Positions 1 through 8,824 of a DNA stretch of 64,000 nt are shown piece by piece (position 1 is the first letter of the stretch; each line of letters starts with the position of its first letter). Source of the stretch: Citrobacter amalonaticus (GTDB lineage Bacteria; Pseudomonadota; Gammaproteobacteria; Enterobacterales; Enterobacteriaceae). The position numbers and the translations under genes are program-made. The notes below the pieces were generated by a model. The model was not told where the DNA came from. It saw nothing but the letters and a program-made list of their open reading frames with translations, and made no database searches. The DNA lies in the NCBI RefSeq assembly GCF_018252635.1, contig NZ_JAGTXM010000004.1:372001-436000 (forward strand), in the 5' to 3' direction.

Positions 1-156
<156 letters not shown>

Positions 157-198
157 TTATCGCAGGTTCAGTACAATGACAAAGATCACAATTCAACA

Positions 199-411
199 TT
201 ATTTGCTTTTGATTTCCGGGTATTTACCCTTAATTACCCCGTCATAAAACCGGCCTTTTGAGACCACTGAAAGAAAATTTCGGTATATATGTGCAGGTAC
301 GCCGCGATATTGCAGAACCCCCGTCTGGTAGAAACGGATTTCCAGTGTAGAGGATTTCTCGTCATAGCCGACGGATGCAATTCGTGATGATTTTACAGGC
401 TGATGGTTCAT
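199..411 (-). CDS. KTSC-domain small protein
   Basis: This 70-residue protein is almost entirely one KTSC domain: an early S-R-I-A-S-V-G-Y-D strand, the LEIRFYQTGVLQYRGVP beta hairpin, and a late S-K-G-R-F-Y-D segment. KTSC domains are small nucleic-acid-associated modules found alone or fused to other proteins, and the role of the stand-alone form is not established. It has no signal peptide or membrane segment. It lies alone between uspF and ompN on the same strand. The family call is firm and the function is unknown. Confidence 0.75.
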   Translation of the reverse strand: MNHQPVKSSRIASVGYDEKSSTLEIRFYQTGVLQYRGVPAHIYRNFLSVVSKGRFYDGVIKGKYPEIKSK

Positions 412-567
412 GGCGGCATCCTCGACAACAGGTAATATGATGAATATATCATCTCACCCACGAGGAGTTTAGTCTTCCTGATATCGCATTTTGTTATAGG
501 CAAAATGAATGGGTTATGACGGCGAGGAAAATGACAGAAGCCCGCCGTTGCCAGCGGGCTGAGAGAC

Positions 568-1692
568 TTAGAACTGATAGACCATACCGAGTGCGACGAC
601 GTCATCGGTATTAATATTGTTACGAGAATAGAAGCTGTCGTCGTTGTCCAGCAGGTTGATTTTATAATCAACGTAGGTGGACATATTTTTGTTGAAGTAG
701 TAGGTCGCGCCAATATCCGCGTATTTCACCAGATCTTTGCTGTCGTCATTGCCCTGACCGGTCAGATCTTTACCTTTTGACATCAGGAAGGACACCGCCG
801 GACGCAGACCGAAGTCAAACTGGTATTGCGCCGTCACTTCAAAGTTTTGGGTTTTGTTAGCAACACCGTCATCACCGTACGGGGTCATGTTACGGGTTTC
901 AGAGTACATGGTCGCCAGATAAATGCTGTTGGCGTCATATTTCAGACCCGCCGTCCAGGCATCCGCTTTATCGCCACCCGCAACGCGGCCGCCAGCATTG
1001 ACTTGTTCGTTAGTACGATCGGAGGTAGTGTAGGCAGCACCGAAACTCACCCCCATCCCGAAGTCATAGGTCGAAGAGAGACCAAAACCGTCGCCATTAG
1101 AGTTCTGGACGGTACGGCCGCCGCCGTTGCCGGTGCCTTCCTGTTCATTGGTGATTTGATCTTCGTTGGCACCCTGATACTGCAGCGCGACGTTCAGACC
1201 GTTAACAAGACCGAAGAAGTCCGTGTTACGGTAAGTGGCAACACCGTTGGTGCGACCTACCATAAAGTTATCGGAATAGGTGTAGGAGTCGCCGCCGAAT
1301 TCAGGCAGCATATCGGTCCAGCCTTCCACGTCATACATGACGCCGTAGTTACGACCGTAGTCGAATGAACCGTATTCACCCAATTTCAGACCAGCAAAAG
1401 CAAGACGCGTGAAGCTGTTGCCATGGTCGCTTTCGGTGGTGTTGGCATTAACCTGATATTCCCACTGTCCGTAACCGGTCAGTTGATCATTAATCTGCGT
1501 TTCACCTTTAAAACCCATACGAACATAAGTTTGATCGCCATCACTGTTGGCATTATCAGAGAAATAATGCAGGCCATCAACTTTGCCATAAAGATCTAAT
1601 TTGTTGCCGTCTTTATTATAAACTTCAGCAGCGTGTACTGCGCCTGCTGTTAACAGGGCAGGGATGACAAGGGCCAGTACTTTTCTTTTCAT
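568..1692 (-). CDS. ompN: Outer-membrane general porin OmpN (OmpC/OmpF family)
   Basis: This is a trimeric outer-membrane porin for small hydrophilic solutes. The 374-residue precursor has a signal peptide ending [19 protein letters not shown], the constant mature start of the OmpC/OmpF family, and ends in the C-terminal Phe (MVYQF) needed for barrel assembly. [14 protein letters not shown] is the constriction-loop L3 signature. Extracellular loops differ from E. coli OmpN, as expected for exposed loops. Identity rests on position: it is next to micC and nifJ, where ompN lies in E. coli. E. coli ompN is normally poorly expressed, and expression here cannot be read from sequence. Confidence 0.92.
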   Translation of the reverse strand: MKRKVLALVIPALLTAGAVHAAEVYNKDGNKLDLYGKVDGLHYFSDNANSDGDQTYVRMGFKGETQINDQLTGYGQWEYQVNANTTESDHGNSFTRLAFAGLKLGEYGSFDYGRNYGVMYDVEGWTDMLPEFGGDSYTYSDNFMVGRTNGVATYRNTDFFGLVNGLNVALQYQGANEDQITNEQEGTGNGGGRTVQNSNGDGFGLSSTYDFGMGVSFGAAYTTSDRTNEQVNAGGRVAGGDKADAWTAGLKYDANSIYLATMYSETRNMTPYGDDGVANKTQNFEVTAQYQFDFGLRPAVSFLMSKGKDLTGQGNDDSKDLVKYADIGATYYFNKNMSTYVDYKINLLDNDDSFYSRNNINTDDVVALGMVYQF

Positions 1693-1913
1693 GGAATAAT
1701 CCTTTCATTTTTATTTGACTTTGACTCCAGGAGAGGAGTTGAAACATGCTAAAGGAGAAGTTCCGCAAAGAGATAAGTCTCAATTGTTACGCCCTAAATA
1801 AAACCATTAATAATTAATTCTGTTGAAATGATGATGATTTTCATGAATGTTTTTATGTGAAACATACAAAATTAAAATTATACAAGCTATTTGGAATGCG
1901 ATATTCTTCGCGC

Positions 1914-2024
1914 GTTATATGCCTTTATTGTCAAAGATTGCTTTTTTGTTGGTCCATTGCTAAAACGACTGATTTGCGAACTAACAAAATGACAAGCCCG
2001 AACGGATGTTCGGGCTTTTTTTTT
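1914..2024 (+). ncRNA. micC: MicC small regulatory RNA
   Basis: The RNA begins GTTATATGCCTTTATTGTC, which matches the 5' end of E. coli MicC as I recall it. That end pairs with the ompC leader, with Hfq, to block translation. A variable A/T-rich middle follows, then the intrinsic terminator AAGCCCGAAC-ggat-GTTCGGGCTT and nine T residues at 2016-2024. A -10 element TATTCT at 1902-1907 and a weak -35 TTATAC at 1878-1883 precede it. It lies between ompN and nifJ, as in E. coli, and is divergent from ompN. The length of about 111 nt fits the 109 nt known for E. coli. Confidence 0.93.
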
Positions 2025-2054
2025 GCCTCGAGCCGGCGGGTGGCGTCGGCGCGA

Positions 2055-5000
2055 TTAGTCACTACTGGTTTTTTCCGCTTTTCCAGCCAACTGTGCCAGG
2101 AAGTCATAGCGCTTTTGCAAATCGGCCGCAGCATCTTTCCATAACTGCCCGGCGACTTCCGGTTGCTGTGCATTCAGGCGACGGAAACGTTGCTCGTTGA
2201 GCAATGTTTCAGCCAGCGCATCTGACGGCGGGCGAGAATCCAGCGCCAGCGGTAATTTACCTTCATCCGCACGGCGTGGGTCAAAGCGGTAAAGCGGCCA
2301 GAAGCCGGTCGCCGTCAACTGACGCATCTGATCGTGACTCAGCGCGAGGTCATAACCATGCTCCTCACATGGACTGTAGGCAATAATTAACGACGGACCC
2401 GGATACGCTTCCGCTTCCTGAATAGCCTTCACGGTCTGGTTGAGTTGCGCCCCGAGCGAAATCTGCGCCACATAGACATGACCGTACATCATCATGCTGA
2501 CGCCCAGATCTTTACGCGCCTTCCGTTTGCCGTGCTCGCCAAATTTTGTCACCGCGCCAAGCGGGGTGGCTTTTGAGGCCTGACCGCCCGTGTTGGAATA
2601 GCACTGCGTATCCAGCACCAGAATATTGACGTTTTCAGTCAGGCTCATCACATGATCCAGCCCACCGAAGCCAATATCGTAAGCCCAGCCGTCGCCGCCA
2701 ATCAGCCAGATGGATTTTTCGACCAGCGCATCGGCGTCGTTGAGCAGTTCGCGCGCACCCACGACACCGTGCAGATGCTGACGAAGCGCGGCCACCTGCT
2801 CACGACGAACCTCAGGGGTCGCTTCTGCATGTAAGGCATCATACAGTTCAGCCGGGATCTGGTCGGCAAACTGTTCGAGTAGACGCAGTACGCGTACACG
2901 ATGCTGATCGACGGTCAGACGGAAGCCCAAACCGAACTCTGCGTTATCCTCAAACAGCGAGTTTGCCCACGCGGGACCACGGCCATTAACATCCGTCGTG
3001 TAAGGCGTGGAAGGCAGGTTTCCGCCATAAATAGACGAGCACCCGGTAGCGTTGGCAATCAGCATTCTGTCGCCGTAGAGTTGGGTCAGTAATTTGATAT
3101 ATGGCGTTTCGCCACAGCCGGAGCAGGCACCGGAATACTCAAACAGCGGCGTAATCAACTGAGAGGTGCGGATATCAATGCGTTCAAGTTTACTGCGGTC
3201 AATTTCAGGCAGATCGAGGAAGAAGTCATAATTCACTTTCTCTTCTTCAACGTGTTCAAGGCGGGGCATCATGTTGATGGCCTTGATTTCCGGATCCTGA
3301 CGGTCTTTTGCCGGACACACTTCTACGCACAGATTACAACCGGTGCAGTCTTCCGGTGCGACCTGTAAAACGTATTTCTGTCCGCGCATGTCGCGAGACT
3401 TCACATCCAGCGAATGCAGGCTGGCGGGAGCGTTTTCCATTGCTTCCGGCGAGACCACTTTGGCACGAATGGCCGAGTGCGGGCAGGCGGCAACGCAGTG
3501 GTTACACTGGGTGCAAAGTTCCTCTTTCCAGATGGGGATTGCTTCGGCGATATTGCGTTTTTCCCAGCGTGTTGTGCCCATAGGCCAGGTTCCGTCGGGC
3601 GGCAGCGCCGAAACGGGCAGGGCGTCGCCGAGGCCTGCGAGCATTGCCGCGGTCACGGTCTTCACAAAATCAGGCGCGGCGTCAGACACCACTGGAGGAC
3701 GATTGGCGCTATGTGGATCAACTGCCTGCAACGGCACCTCAGCAACAGATTCACGCGCCAGCGCCAGTGCCTGCCAGTTACGTTCCACCAGGTCCTGCCC
3801 TTTGCTGCTATAGCTTTTGGCAATTGCACCCTGAAGTTCAGCCAGCGCGCTGTCTCCCGGCAGAATTTGCGTCAGATGAAAGAATGCCATCTGCATAACG
3901 GTGTTAATTCGCGCCGCCAGTCCACAGTCACGGGCAATTTTCGCCGCATTAATGACATAAAAACGCGCTTTCTTCTGGTTCAGCACCGCCTGTACCTCCT
4001 GCGGCAACCGTGACCAGACTTTATCGGCGGGATATGGCGTATTCAGCAGGAAAATACCGCCGGGCTTCAGACGCTCAGCCATCTGGTACTTGTCGATAAA
4101 CTGTAACTGATGGCAGCCAACAAAATCGGCCTGTGAAACCAGGTAAGCAGAACGGATTGGCTTTTCATTCACGCGCAGGTGGGACACTGTCAGACCGCCG
4201 GCCTTTTTAGAGTCATACACAAAGTAGCCCTGGGCATACCATGGCGTCGAATTACCGATGATCTTGATGTTGTTCTTGGTTGCTGAAACGCTGCCGTCGC
4301 TGCCGAGACCGTAAAACAATGCCTCCAGCTTCGCCGTCGTCGGTAAGGTGTTGTCAGGTAGCGGCAGCGACAGGTGGGTGACATCATCGTAGATACCAAC
4401 GGTGAAGCGAGGTTTGGGTTTCGCCTGACGCAGTTCATTAAAGACTGCCAGCACGCATTCCGGCCCAAATTCTTTGGAGGAGAGGCCATAGCGGCCGCCT
4501 GTCACGCGCGGCAACGTTTCGCGTTCACCGTTGTTAAAGGCTTCCGCCAGCGCGGTCATCACGTCGAGATACAGGGGTTCGGCCTGGGCGCCCGGTTCTT
4601 TGGTGCGATCGAGCACGGCAATCGCACGGACGGATTCAGGCAAGGCCCGTAGCATATGTTTAGCTGAGAAGGGGCGGAACAGGCGGACTTTCAGCACCCC
4701 AACTTTCTCGCCGCGCGTCAGCAGTTCGTCAACCACCTCTTCACTGGTGCCGAGAGCAGAGCCCATCAGAATCATGACCCGTTCGGCCTGCGGATGACCG
4801 TAATATTCGAACGGCTGATACTGACGACCGGTTGCGGCAGCGAAATCATTCATCGCCTGTTCGACATGATTGTATACCGCGTCATACCACGGGTTGGTCG
4901 CCTCGCGGGACTGGAAGTACGTATCCGGATTTGCAGAAGTACCGCGGATCACCGGGTGCTCCGGGTTGAGCGCCCGGGCGCGGTGTGCATCAATTTCAGC

Positions 5001-5579
5001 CTGCGGCATCAGGCCGCGGATCGTGTCATCTGTCAGCGGGGTGATTTTGTTGATTTCATGCGAGGTGCGGAAACCATCGAAGAAGTGAATAAAGGGAACC
5101 CGGCTTTTCAGGGTAGCAATTTGCGAAATCAGCGCGAAGTCCTGCGCTTCCTGTACGCTCGCGGCGCACAACATGGCGCATCCGGTCTGTCGGACTGCCA
5201 TGACGTCAGAATGGTCGCCAAAAATAGACAACGCGTGGGTTGCTACGGTACGGGCGGCGACATGCAGTACAAAGGGGGTTAATTGTCCCGCCAGTTTGTA
5301 CAGCGTGGGGATCATCAGCAGTAACCCCTGTGAAGAGGTAAAAGAAGTGGCAAGCGCGCCGGTTTGCAGCGCACCGTGAACGGTCGCGATCGCACCGCCT
5401 TCCGACTGCATTTCGACAACGCGCGGCGTATCTCCCCAGACATTTTTAAGCCCGTTACCCGCCCAGGCATCTGCCTGTTCAGCCATTGTGGAACTGGGCG
5501 TAATGGGGTAGATGGCGATAACTTCACTGGTACGAAACGCCACCGAAGCGACTGCACCATTACCGTCAATTGTTTGCAT
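2055..5579 (-). CDS. nifJ: Pyruvate:flavodoxin/ferredoxin oxidoreductase
   Basis: NifJ (YdbK) converts pyruvate and CoA to acetyl-CoA and CO2 and reduces flavodoxin or ferredoxin. The 1174-residue length equals E. coli YdbK. The fused domains appear in order: an N-terminal pyrimidine-binding domain (IYPITPSSTMAE), a gamma domain, two [4Fe-4S] ferredoxin motifs (CTQCNHCVAACP near residue 686 and CTGCNLCVEVCP near 743), the proximal-cluster segment CSGCGETPY, and the thiamine diphosphate domain (GGDGWAYDIGFGG near 961). All cluster cysteines are present, so the enzyme should be active. It is monocistronic, with a candidate promoter and a SoxS-like site upstream. Confidence 0.97.
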   Translation of the reverse strand: MQTIDGNGAVASVAFRTSEVIAIYPITPSSTMAEQADAWAGNGLKNVWGDTPRVVEMQSEGGAIATVHGALQTGALATSFTSSQGLLLMIPTLYKLAGQLTPFVLHVAARTVATHALSIFGDHSDVMAVRQTGCAMLCAASVQEAQDFALISQIATLKSRVPFIHFFDGFRTSHEINKITPLTDDTIRGLMPQAEIDAHRARALNPEHPVIRGTSANPDTYFQSREATNPWYDAVYNHVEQAMNDFAAATGRQYQPFEYYGHPQAERVMILMGSALGTSEEVVDELLTRGEKVGVLKVRLFRPFSAKHMLRALPESVRAIAVLDRTKEPGAQAEPLYLDVMTALAEAFNNGERETLPRVTGGRYGLSSKEFGPECVLAVFNELRQAKPKPRFTVGIYDDVTHLSLPLPDNTLPTTAKLEALFYGLGSDGSVSATKNNIKIIGNSTPWYAQGYFVYDSKKAGGLTVSHLRVNEKPIRSAYLVSQADFVGCHQLQFIDKYQMAERLKPGGIFLLNTPYPADKVWSRLPQEVQAVLNQKKARFYVINAAKIARDCGLAARINTVMQMAFFHLTQILPGDSALAELQGAIAKSYSSKGQDLVERNWQALALARESVAEVPLQAVDPHSANRPPVVSDAAPDFVKTVTAAMLAGLGDALPVSALPPDGTWPMGTTRWEKRNIAEAIPIWKEELCTQCNHCVAACPHSAIRAKVVSPEAMENAPASLHSLDVKSRDMRGQKYVLQVAPEDCTGCNLCVEVCPAKDRQDPEIKAINMMPRLEHVEEEKVNYDFFLDLPEIDRSKLERIDIRTSQLITPLFEYSGACSGCGETPYIKLLTQLYGDRMLIANATGCSSIYGGNLPSTPYTTDVNGRGPAWANSLFEDNAEFGLGFRLTVDQHRVRVLRLLEQFADQIPAELYDALHAEATPEVRREQVAALRQHLHGVVGARELLNDADALVEKSIWLIGGDGWAYDIGFGGLDHVMSLTENVNILVLDTQCYSNTGGQASKATPLGAVTKFGEHGKRKARKDLGVSMMMYGHVYVAQISLGAQLNQTVKAIQEAEAYPGPSLIIAYSPCEEHGYDLALSHDQMRQLTATGFWPLYRFDPRRADEGKLPLALDSRPPSDALAETLLNEQRFRRLNAQQPEVAGQLWKDAAADLQKRYDFLAQLAGKAEKTSSD

Positions 5580-5649
5580 ATGACACCCTTACATTGCGCA
5601 AAAAAGAGAGACGCAGGAAACCACTTAGCGCCCTGATAGTTATTCCTTT

Positions 5650-5711
5650 AGTATAGGACTTTCCGGTATTCCCTAGAAGTTGTGCCGCTTTCGAGTGCAC
5701 AAATTGACACA
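5650..5711 (-). promoter_or_regulatory. Candidate nifJ promoter with SoxS-like box
   Basis: On the minus strand a good -10 hexamer, TATACT, lies at 5655-5650, about 70 bases before the nifJ start, with a poor -35 near 5678-5673. On the plus strand GCAC-N7-CACA at 5697-5711 is one base from the SoxS/MarA core GCAC-N7-CAAA. E. coli ydbK is reported as oxidative-stress inducible, so the pairing is plausible but unproven. Confidence 0.4.
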
Positions 5712-6141
5712 ATGCTCGCAAAAATAACGACATGCTTATCGCCCGAAGCTCAATATTGGGTTGTATATTTAATTGTGCATTTTTGTTATGAGCTGGTTAT
5801 CACCCGGGAAAGAGACAATATATAAAACGCATTGTCCAAAAATGGATTTATATCTCCTTTAAGGATTTCCTTAATGAATTTATTATCCTGACCGTTATCG
5901 TCATGGTGTGAATTTCTTAATAAGACTTTTTAAGTTCGGTATCAGGTCGCCCGCACCTATACTGAGCGCCGTTCAGAACGGGAAGGGCAGTTAACCTCTC
6001 GCGTTATTGAATGTCGATAATCTTTTTCATCGCGAATACGCGCTATAACAAAAATGACTCTTTTATTTATCGTTATCGATACCCTTTTTCGTGCGCCAAA
6101 AGTATGGATGTGTTCATGTATTTAATTGTTTTGATTAGGTT
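5712..6141. other. AT-rich intergenic region with no gene seen
   Basis: About 430 bases between the nifJ control region and the NlpC/P60 gene hold no convincing coding frame. The DNA is visibly richer in A and T than the flanking genes. I see no clear terminator, repeat or known RNA. The downstream gene must draw its promoter from here, but no consensus promoter stands out. Confidence 0.5.
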
Positions 6142-6669
6142 ATGTTTCGAATATTACTGCTTACTTTACTTATTACCGTTTCATCGTCGTCATTTGCTTT
6201 CGTGAAAAACCAGGCGAGAGACTGGGGATTCAATACTTTCTCACCACTCTCTTATTCTGAAAGGTACTTTTCACAAGCGCCTGTTCAGAATAAGAACGCG
6301 CAACTTAAGCGTCGTATTATGAGTGAATTTGCAGCGTGGAGAGGAACCGATTACCGCTGGGGGGGAGACAGCCGCAACGGTATTGATTGCTCGGCATTCA
6401 CACGCCGAATTATTGCTTCGACAATCCATAGACGCTTGCCGCGCACCGCGCAGGAGCAAAGTCACATGGGGCAGCGAATCAGCCAGCGCGAGCTTAACGT
6501 CGGCGATCTGGTGTTCTTTAAGACGGAGCCTAACGTACATCACGTTGGCGTCTATGTCGGCAATGATGCCTTTATTCATGCATCCAGCTCGCAAGGCGTG
6601 ACGCTGTCACATCTGTCGAATCATTACTGGCAGGCGCACTATTTGACCGCTCGTCGGGTAAGCGCATAA
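6142..6669 (+). CDS. Secreted NlpC/P60-family peptidoglycan endopeptidase
   Basis: This 175-residue protein has an N-terminal signal peptide (MFRILLLTLLITVSSSSFAF) without a lipobox, so it is probably periplasmic. An NlpC/P60 domain follows. GTDYRWGGDSRNGIDCSAF carries the catalytic Cys83, HHVGVYVG the His134, and FIHAS the third polar residue His146. Such enzymes cut peptide stems of peptidoglycan, usually the D-Glu-mesoDAP bond. The gene stands alone, has only a weak AGG two bases before its ATG, and is A/T-rich at its 5' end, which suggests acquisition. It is not MepS or another standard E. coli paralog at this position. The exact substrate is unknown. Confidence 0.82.
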   Translation: MFRILLLTLLITVSSSSFAFVKNQARDWGFNTFSPLSYSERYFSQAPVQNKNAQLKRRIMSEFAAWRGTDYRWGGDSRNGIDCSAFTRRIIASTIHRRLPRTAQEQSHMGQRISQRELNVGDLVFFKTEPNVHHVGVYVGNDAFIHASSSQGVTLSHLSNHYWQAHYLTARRVSA

Positions 6670-6825
6670 CGACAGGACAGGGGCGCGGGATCAAACATCG
6701 GTTGAATAAGCGCAATAAAATACGGCGGGGCCGCATAATTGCGCGTTCTGGCTCTCGACGCGACGGATTGGGATGCCTATTATTAGTGCGGCTTGTTTAC
6801 GCTTACAGAATATGAGGGGAGTCAA

Positions 6826-7098
6826 ATGCGTGCAGCGTTTTGGGTAGGATGTGCCGCGTTAGTATTGTCGGCTTGCAGCAGTGACAATGAACCTGTACAG
6901 CAGGCGACAGCAGCACATGTCGCGCCAGGTTTAAAAGCGGCGATGACCAGTTCCGGTGAGGCCAATTGCGCCATGATTGGCGGTTCGCTTTCGGTCGCTC
7001 GTCAACTGGATGGCTCGGCAATCGGTATGTGCGCGCTTCCCAACGGCAAACGTTGCAGCGAACAATCCCTCGCCGCGGGAAGTTGTGGTAGCTATTAA
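6826..7098 (+). CDS. ydbJ: YdbJ, DUF333 lipoprotein
   Basis: The start is set at the ATG after AGGGGAG, giving 90 residues; an in-frame extension to 6793 has no ribosome site. The protein has a lipoprotein signal with lipobox LSAC and then a DUF333-type domain of the form NCAMIGGSL...GSAIGMCALPNGKRC. It should be a lipid-anchored envelope protein of unknown function. It lies next to hslJ, as in E. coli, and converges on it. Confidence 0.88.
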   Translation: MRAAFWVGCAALVLSACSSDNEPVQQATAAHVAPGLKAAMTSSGEANCAMIGGSLSVARQLDGSAIGMCALPNGKRCSEQSLAAGSCGSY

Positions 7099-7108
7099 GC
7101 GCTCATTA

Positions 7109-7528
7109 CTACATTAAGTCGGCAAGTTTATAACTTAACGAGTGTTCCGCAGTGGCCAGGGTGAGCTGGTTCGCGGTCAGGTCTACCTGTGCGCCTTGCT
7201 TCAGCATGGTGCTGAGGGTGTTATCCAGCTCGTTGAGCTGAGGATCGGCGCACATCATACGGGTCATCGCCATCTCTTTTACCTTCAATGCGCCGTCAGA
7301 GAGTGATGCCTGACCGTTAAAGCGATTACACATATTGCCGGAAATGGTCATCTTTTCGCCAAAGCTTAATTCGAGCGGATGGCCCGCTGCATTGACCGGT
7401 TTACCGTCCACACTCTCCAGAACAAAGCGGTGATGTTGCAATTGCTCACGGGTAACTGACACTTTTCCATTGCTTACACAACCTGCTACCAGCAGGCTCA
7501 GCGCAGCCAGCGCTATGACCTTCTTCAT
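7109..7528 (-). CDS. hslJ: HslJ, heat-inducible META-domain lipoprotein
   Basis: The start MKKVIALAALSLLVAGC is chosen because it gives 139 residues and places the lipobox (LVAGC) normally; an upstream in-frame start would add five residues before it. The body is one META domain (FVLESVDGKPV near the start, CNRFNGQASL and MTRMMCADPQLNELD later). HslJ is heat-inducible and linked to novobiocin resistance in E. coli, with molecular role uncertain. It lies just downstream of ldhA on the same strand. Confidence 0.93.
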   Translation of the reverse strand: MKKVIALAALSLLVAGCVSNGKVSVTREQLQHHRFVLESVDGKPVNAAGHPLELSFGEKMTISGNMCNRFNGQASLSDGALKVKEMAMTRMMCADPQLNELDNTLSTMLKQGAQVDLTANQLTLATAEHSLSYKLADLM

Positions 7529-7610
7529 GTTAACTCTCTGCATTAAAACGTAATCGCCACTGACAGCATACCGATCTTATCGCCAGTGGCTTTGGGGAAA
7601 TTCTGAAATG

Positions 7611-7630
7611 CCCTCCTGAAACCAGGAGGG
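7611..7630 (-). terminator. Hairpin after ldhA
   Basis: An inverted repeat CCCTCCTG-aa-ACCAGGAGGG lies eight bases beyond the ldhA stop on the minus strand. The following T tract is poor (CATTTC), so termination may be partial. Confidence 0.5.
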
Positions 7631-7637
7631 GGGCGGA

Positions 7638-8627
7638 TCAGAACAGGGCGTTAGGGCAGGACTCGCCATTCGCTAACTGTCGTAAATTCTGTAGCGTAGT
7701 CTCTGAAATGCTGGTCAACGCTTCAGCCGTCAGGAAAGCCTGATGCCCGGTAAACAGGACGTTGTGGCAGGCCGACAGGCGACGGAAAACATCATCCTGG
7801 ATAACGTCGTTCGACTTATCTTCGAAGAACAGATCGCGCTCGTTTTCGTAAACGTCCATCCCCAGTGAACCAATTTTCTGATTTTTCAGCGCTTCAATCG
7901 CCGCCTGAGAATCGATCAACGCGCCGCGACTGGTGTTGATGACCATTACGCCATTCTTCATCTGATCAAACGCGGCATGGTTTAGCAGGTGATAGTTTTC
8001 CGGCGTCAACGGACAGTGCAGCGAAATCACATCGGATTCAGCGAACAGCGTCGGGAGATCAACATATTCGACGCCGAGTTCGAGCGCAGCCGCGCTGGGA
8101 TACGGATCAAACGCCAGCAGACGCATCCCAAAGCCTTTCAGGATACGCAGGGCGGCGATGCCGATCTTCCCGGTACCAATCACCCCCGCCGTTTTGCCGT
8201 GCATCGTGAAGCCGGTTAACCCTTCCAGTGAAAAGTTGGCATCGCGGGTACGTTGATAAGCACGGTGAATACGGCGGTTCAGAGTCATCATCATCCCTAC
8301 CGCATGTTCCGCAACGGCTTCCGGAGAATAAGCCGGGACACGAACGACCTGCAAACCTAACTCTTTTGCCGCATCCAGATCGACGTTATTGAAACCCGCG
8401 CAACGCAGCGCAATATACTTAACACCATGGTTTTTAAGCTCTTCGAGTACAGGGCGACTGCCATCATCGTTAACGAAGATACACACGGCTTCGCAACCAT
8501 GTGCGGTTTTAGCCGTTTTCTCCGTCAACAGAAAATCAAAGAATTCAAGCTCAAAGCCAAAAGCCTCGTTAACCTGTTGCAGGTACTTCTTGTCGTACTG
8601 TTTTGTACTGTAGACGGCGAGTTTCAT
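7638..8627 (-). CDS. ldhA: Fermentative D-lactate dehydrogenase
   Basis: LdhA reduces pyruvate to D-lactate with NADH in the cytoplasm. The 329 residues equal E. coli LdhA. The D-2-hydroxyacid dehydrogenase fold is plain: a GTGKIG nucleotide-binding turn, the Arg of NTSRGALID, the Glu of DVYENERD, and the His of FTGHQAF form the usual catalytic set. The gene is monocistronic with ydbH divergent, and hslJ follows on the same strand. Confidence 0.97.
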   Translation of the reverse strand: MKLAVYSTKQYDKKYLQQVNEAFGFELEFFDFLLTEKTAKTAHGCEAVCIFVNDDGSRPVLEELKNHGVKYIALRCAGFNNVDLDAAKELGLQVVRVPAYSPEAVAEHAVGMMMTLNRRIHRAYQRTRDANFSLEGLTGFTMHGKTAGVIGTGKIGIAALRILKGFGMRLLAFDPYPSAAALELGVEYVDLPTLFAESDVISLHCPLTPENYHLLNHAAFDQMKNGVMVINTSRGALIDSQAAIEALKNQKIGSLGMDVYENERDLFFEDKSNDVIQDDVFRRLSACHNVLFTGHQAFLTAEALTSISETTLQNLRQLANGESCPNALF

Positions 8628-8824
8628 AAGACTTTCTCCAGTGAAGTCGAATCACAGTTAACTAATTCAAAATATTTTACAAAATATCAAATATCATTGA
8701 AAGTAATACCTATTATGAATAATTCTAGAGCATCTATTCTTAATCTGGGCATGTTTAACTAAACATGACACAATAGAGGCCTAATTCGGCTTAATTTTTC
8801 GCTAAATCAGGATATTAACTGCCC

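Noticed and set aside
408-713. A minus-strand frame overlapping the ompN 3' end
   Set aside because: It overlaps the conserved porin C-terminus in another frame, and its translation has no family features.
6127-6142. A PhoP-box-like pattern (TGTTTT-N5-GGTTAT) before the NlpC/P60 gene
   Set aside because: It runs into the start codon, leaving no room for a promoter between box and gene, and has three mismatches.
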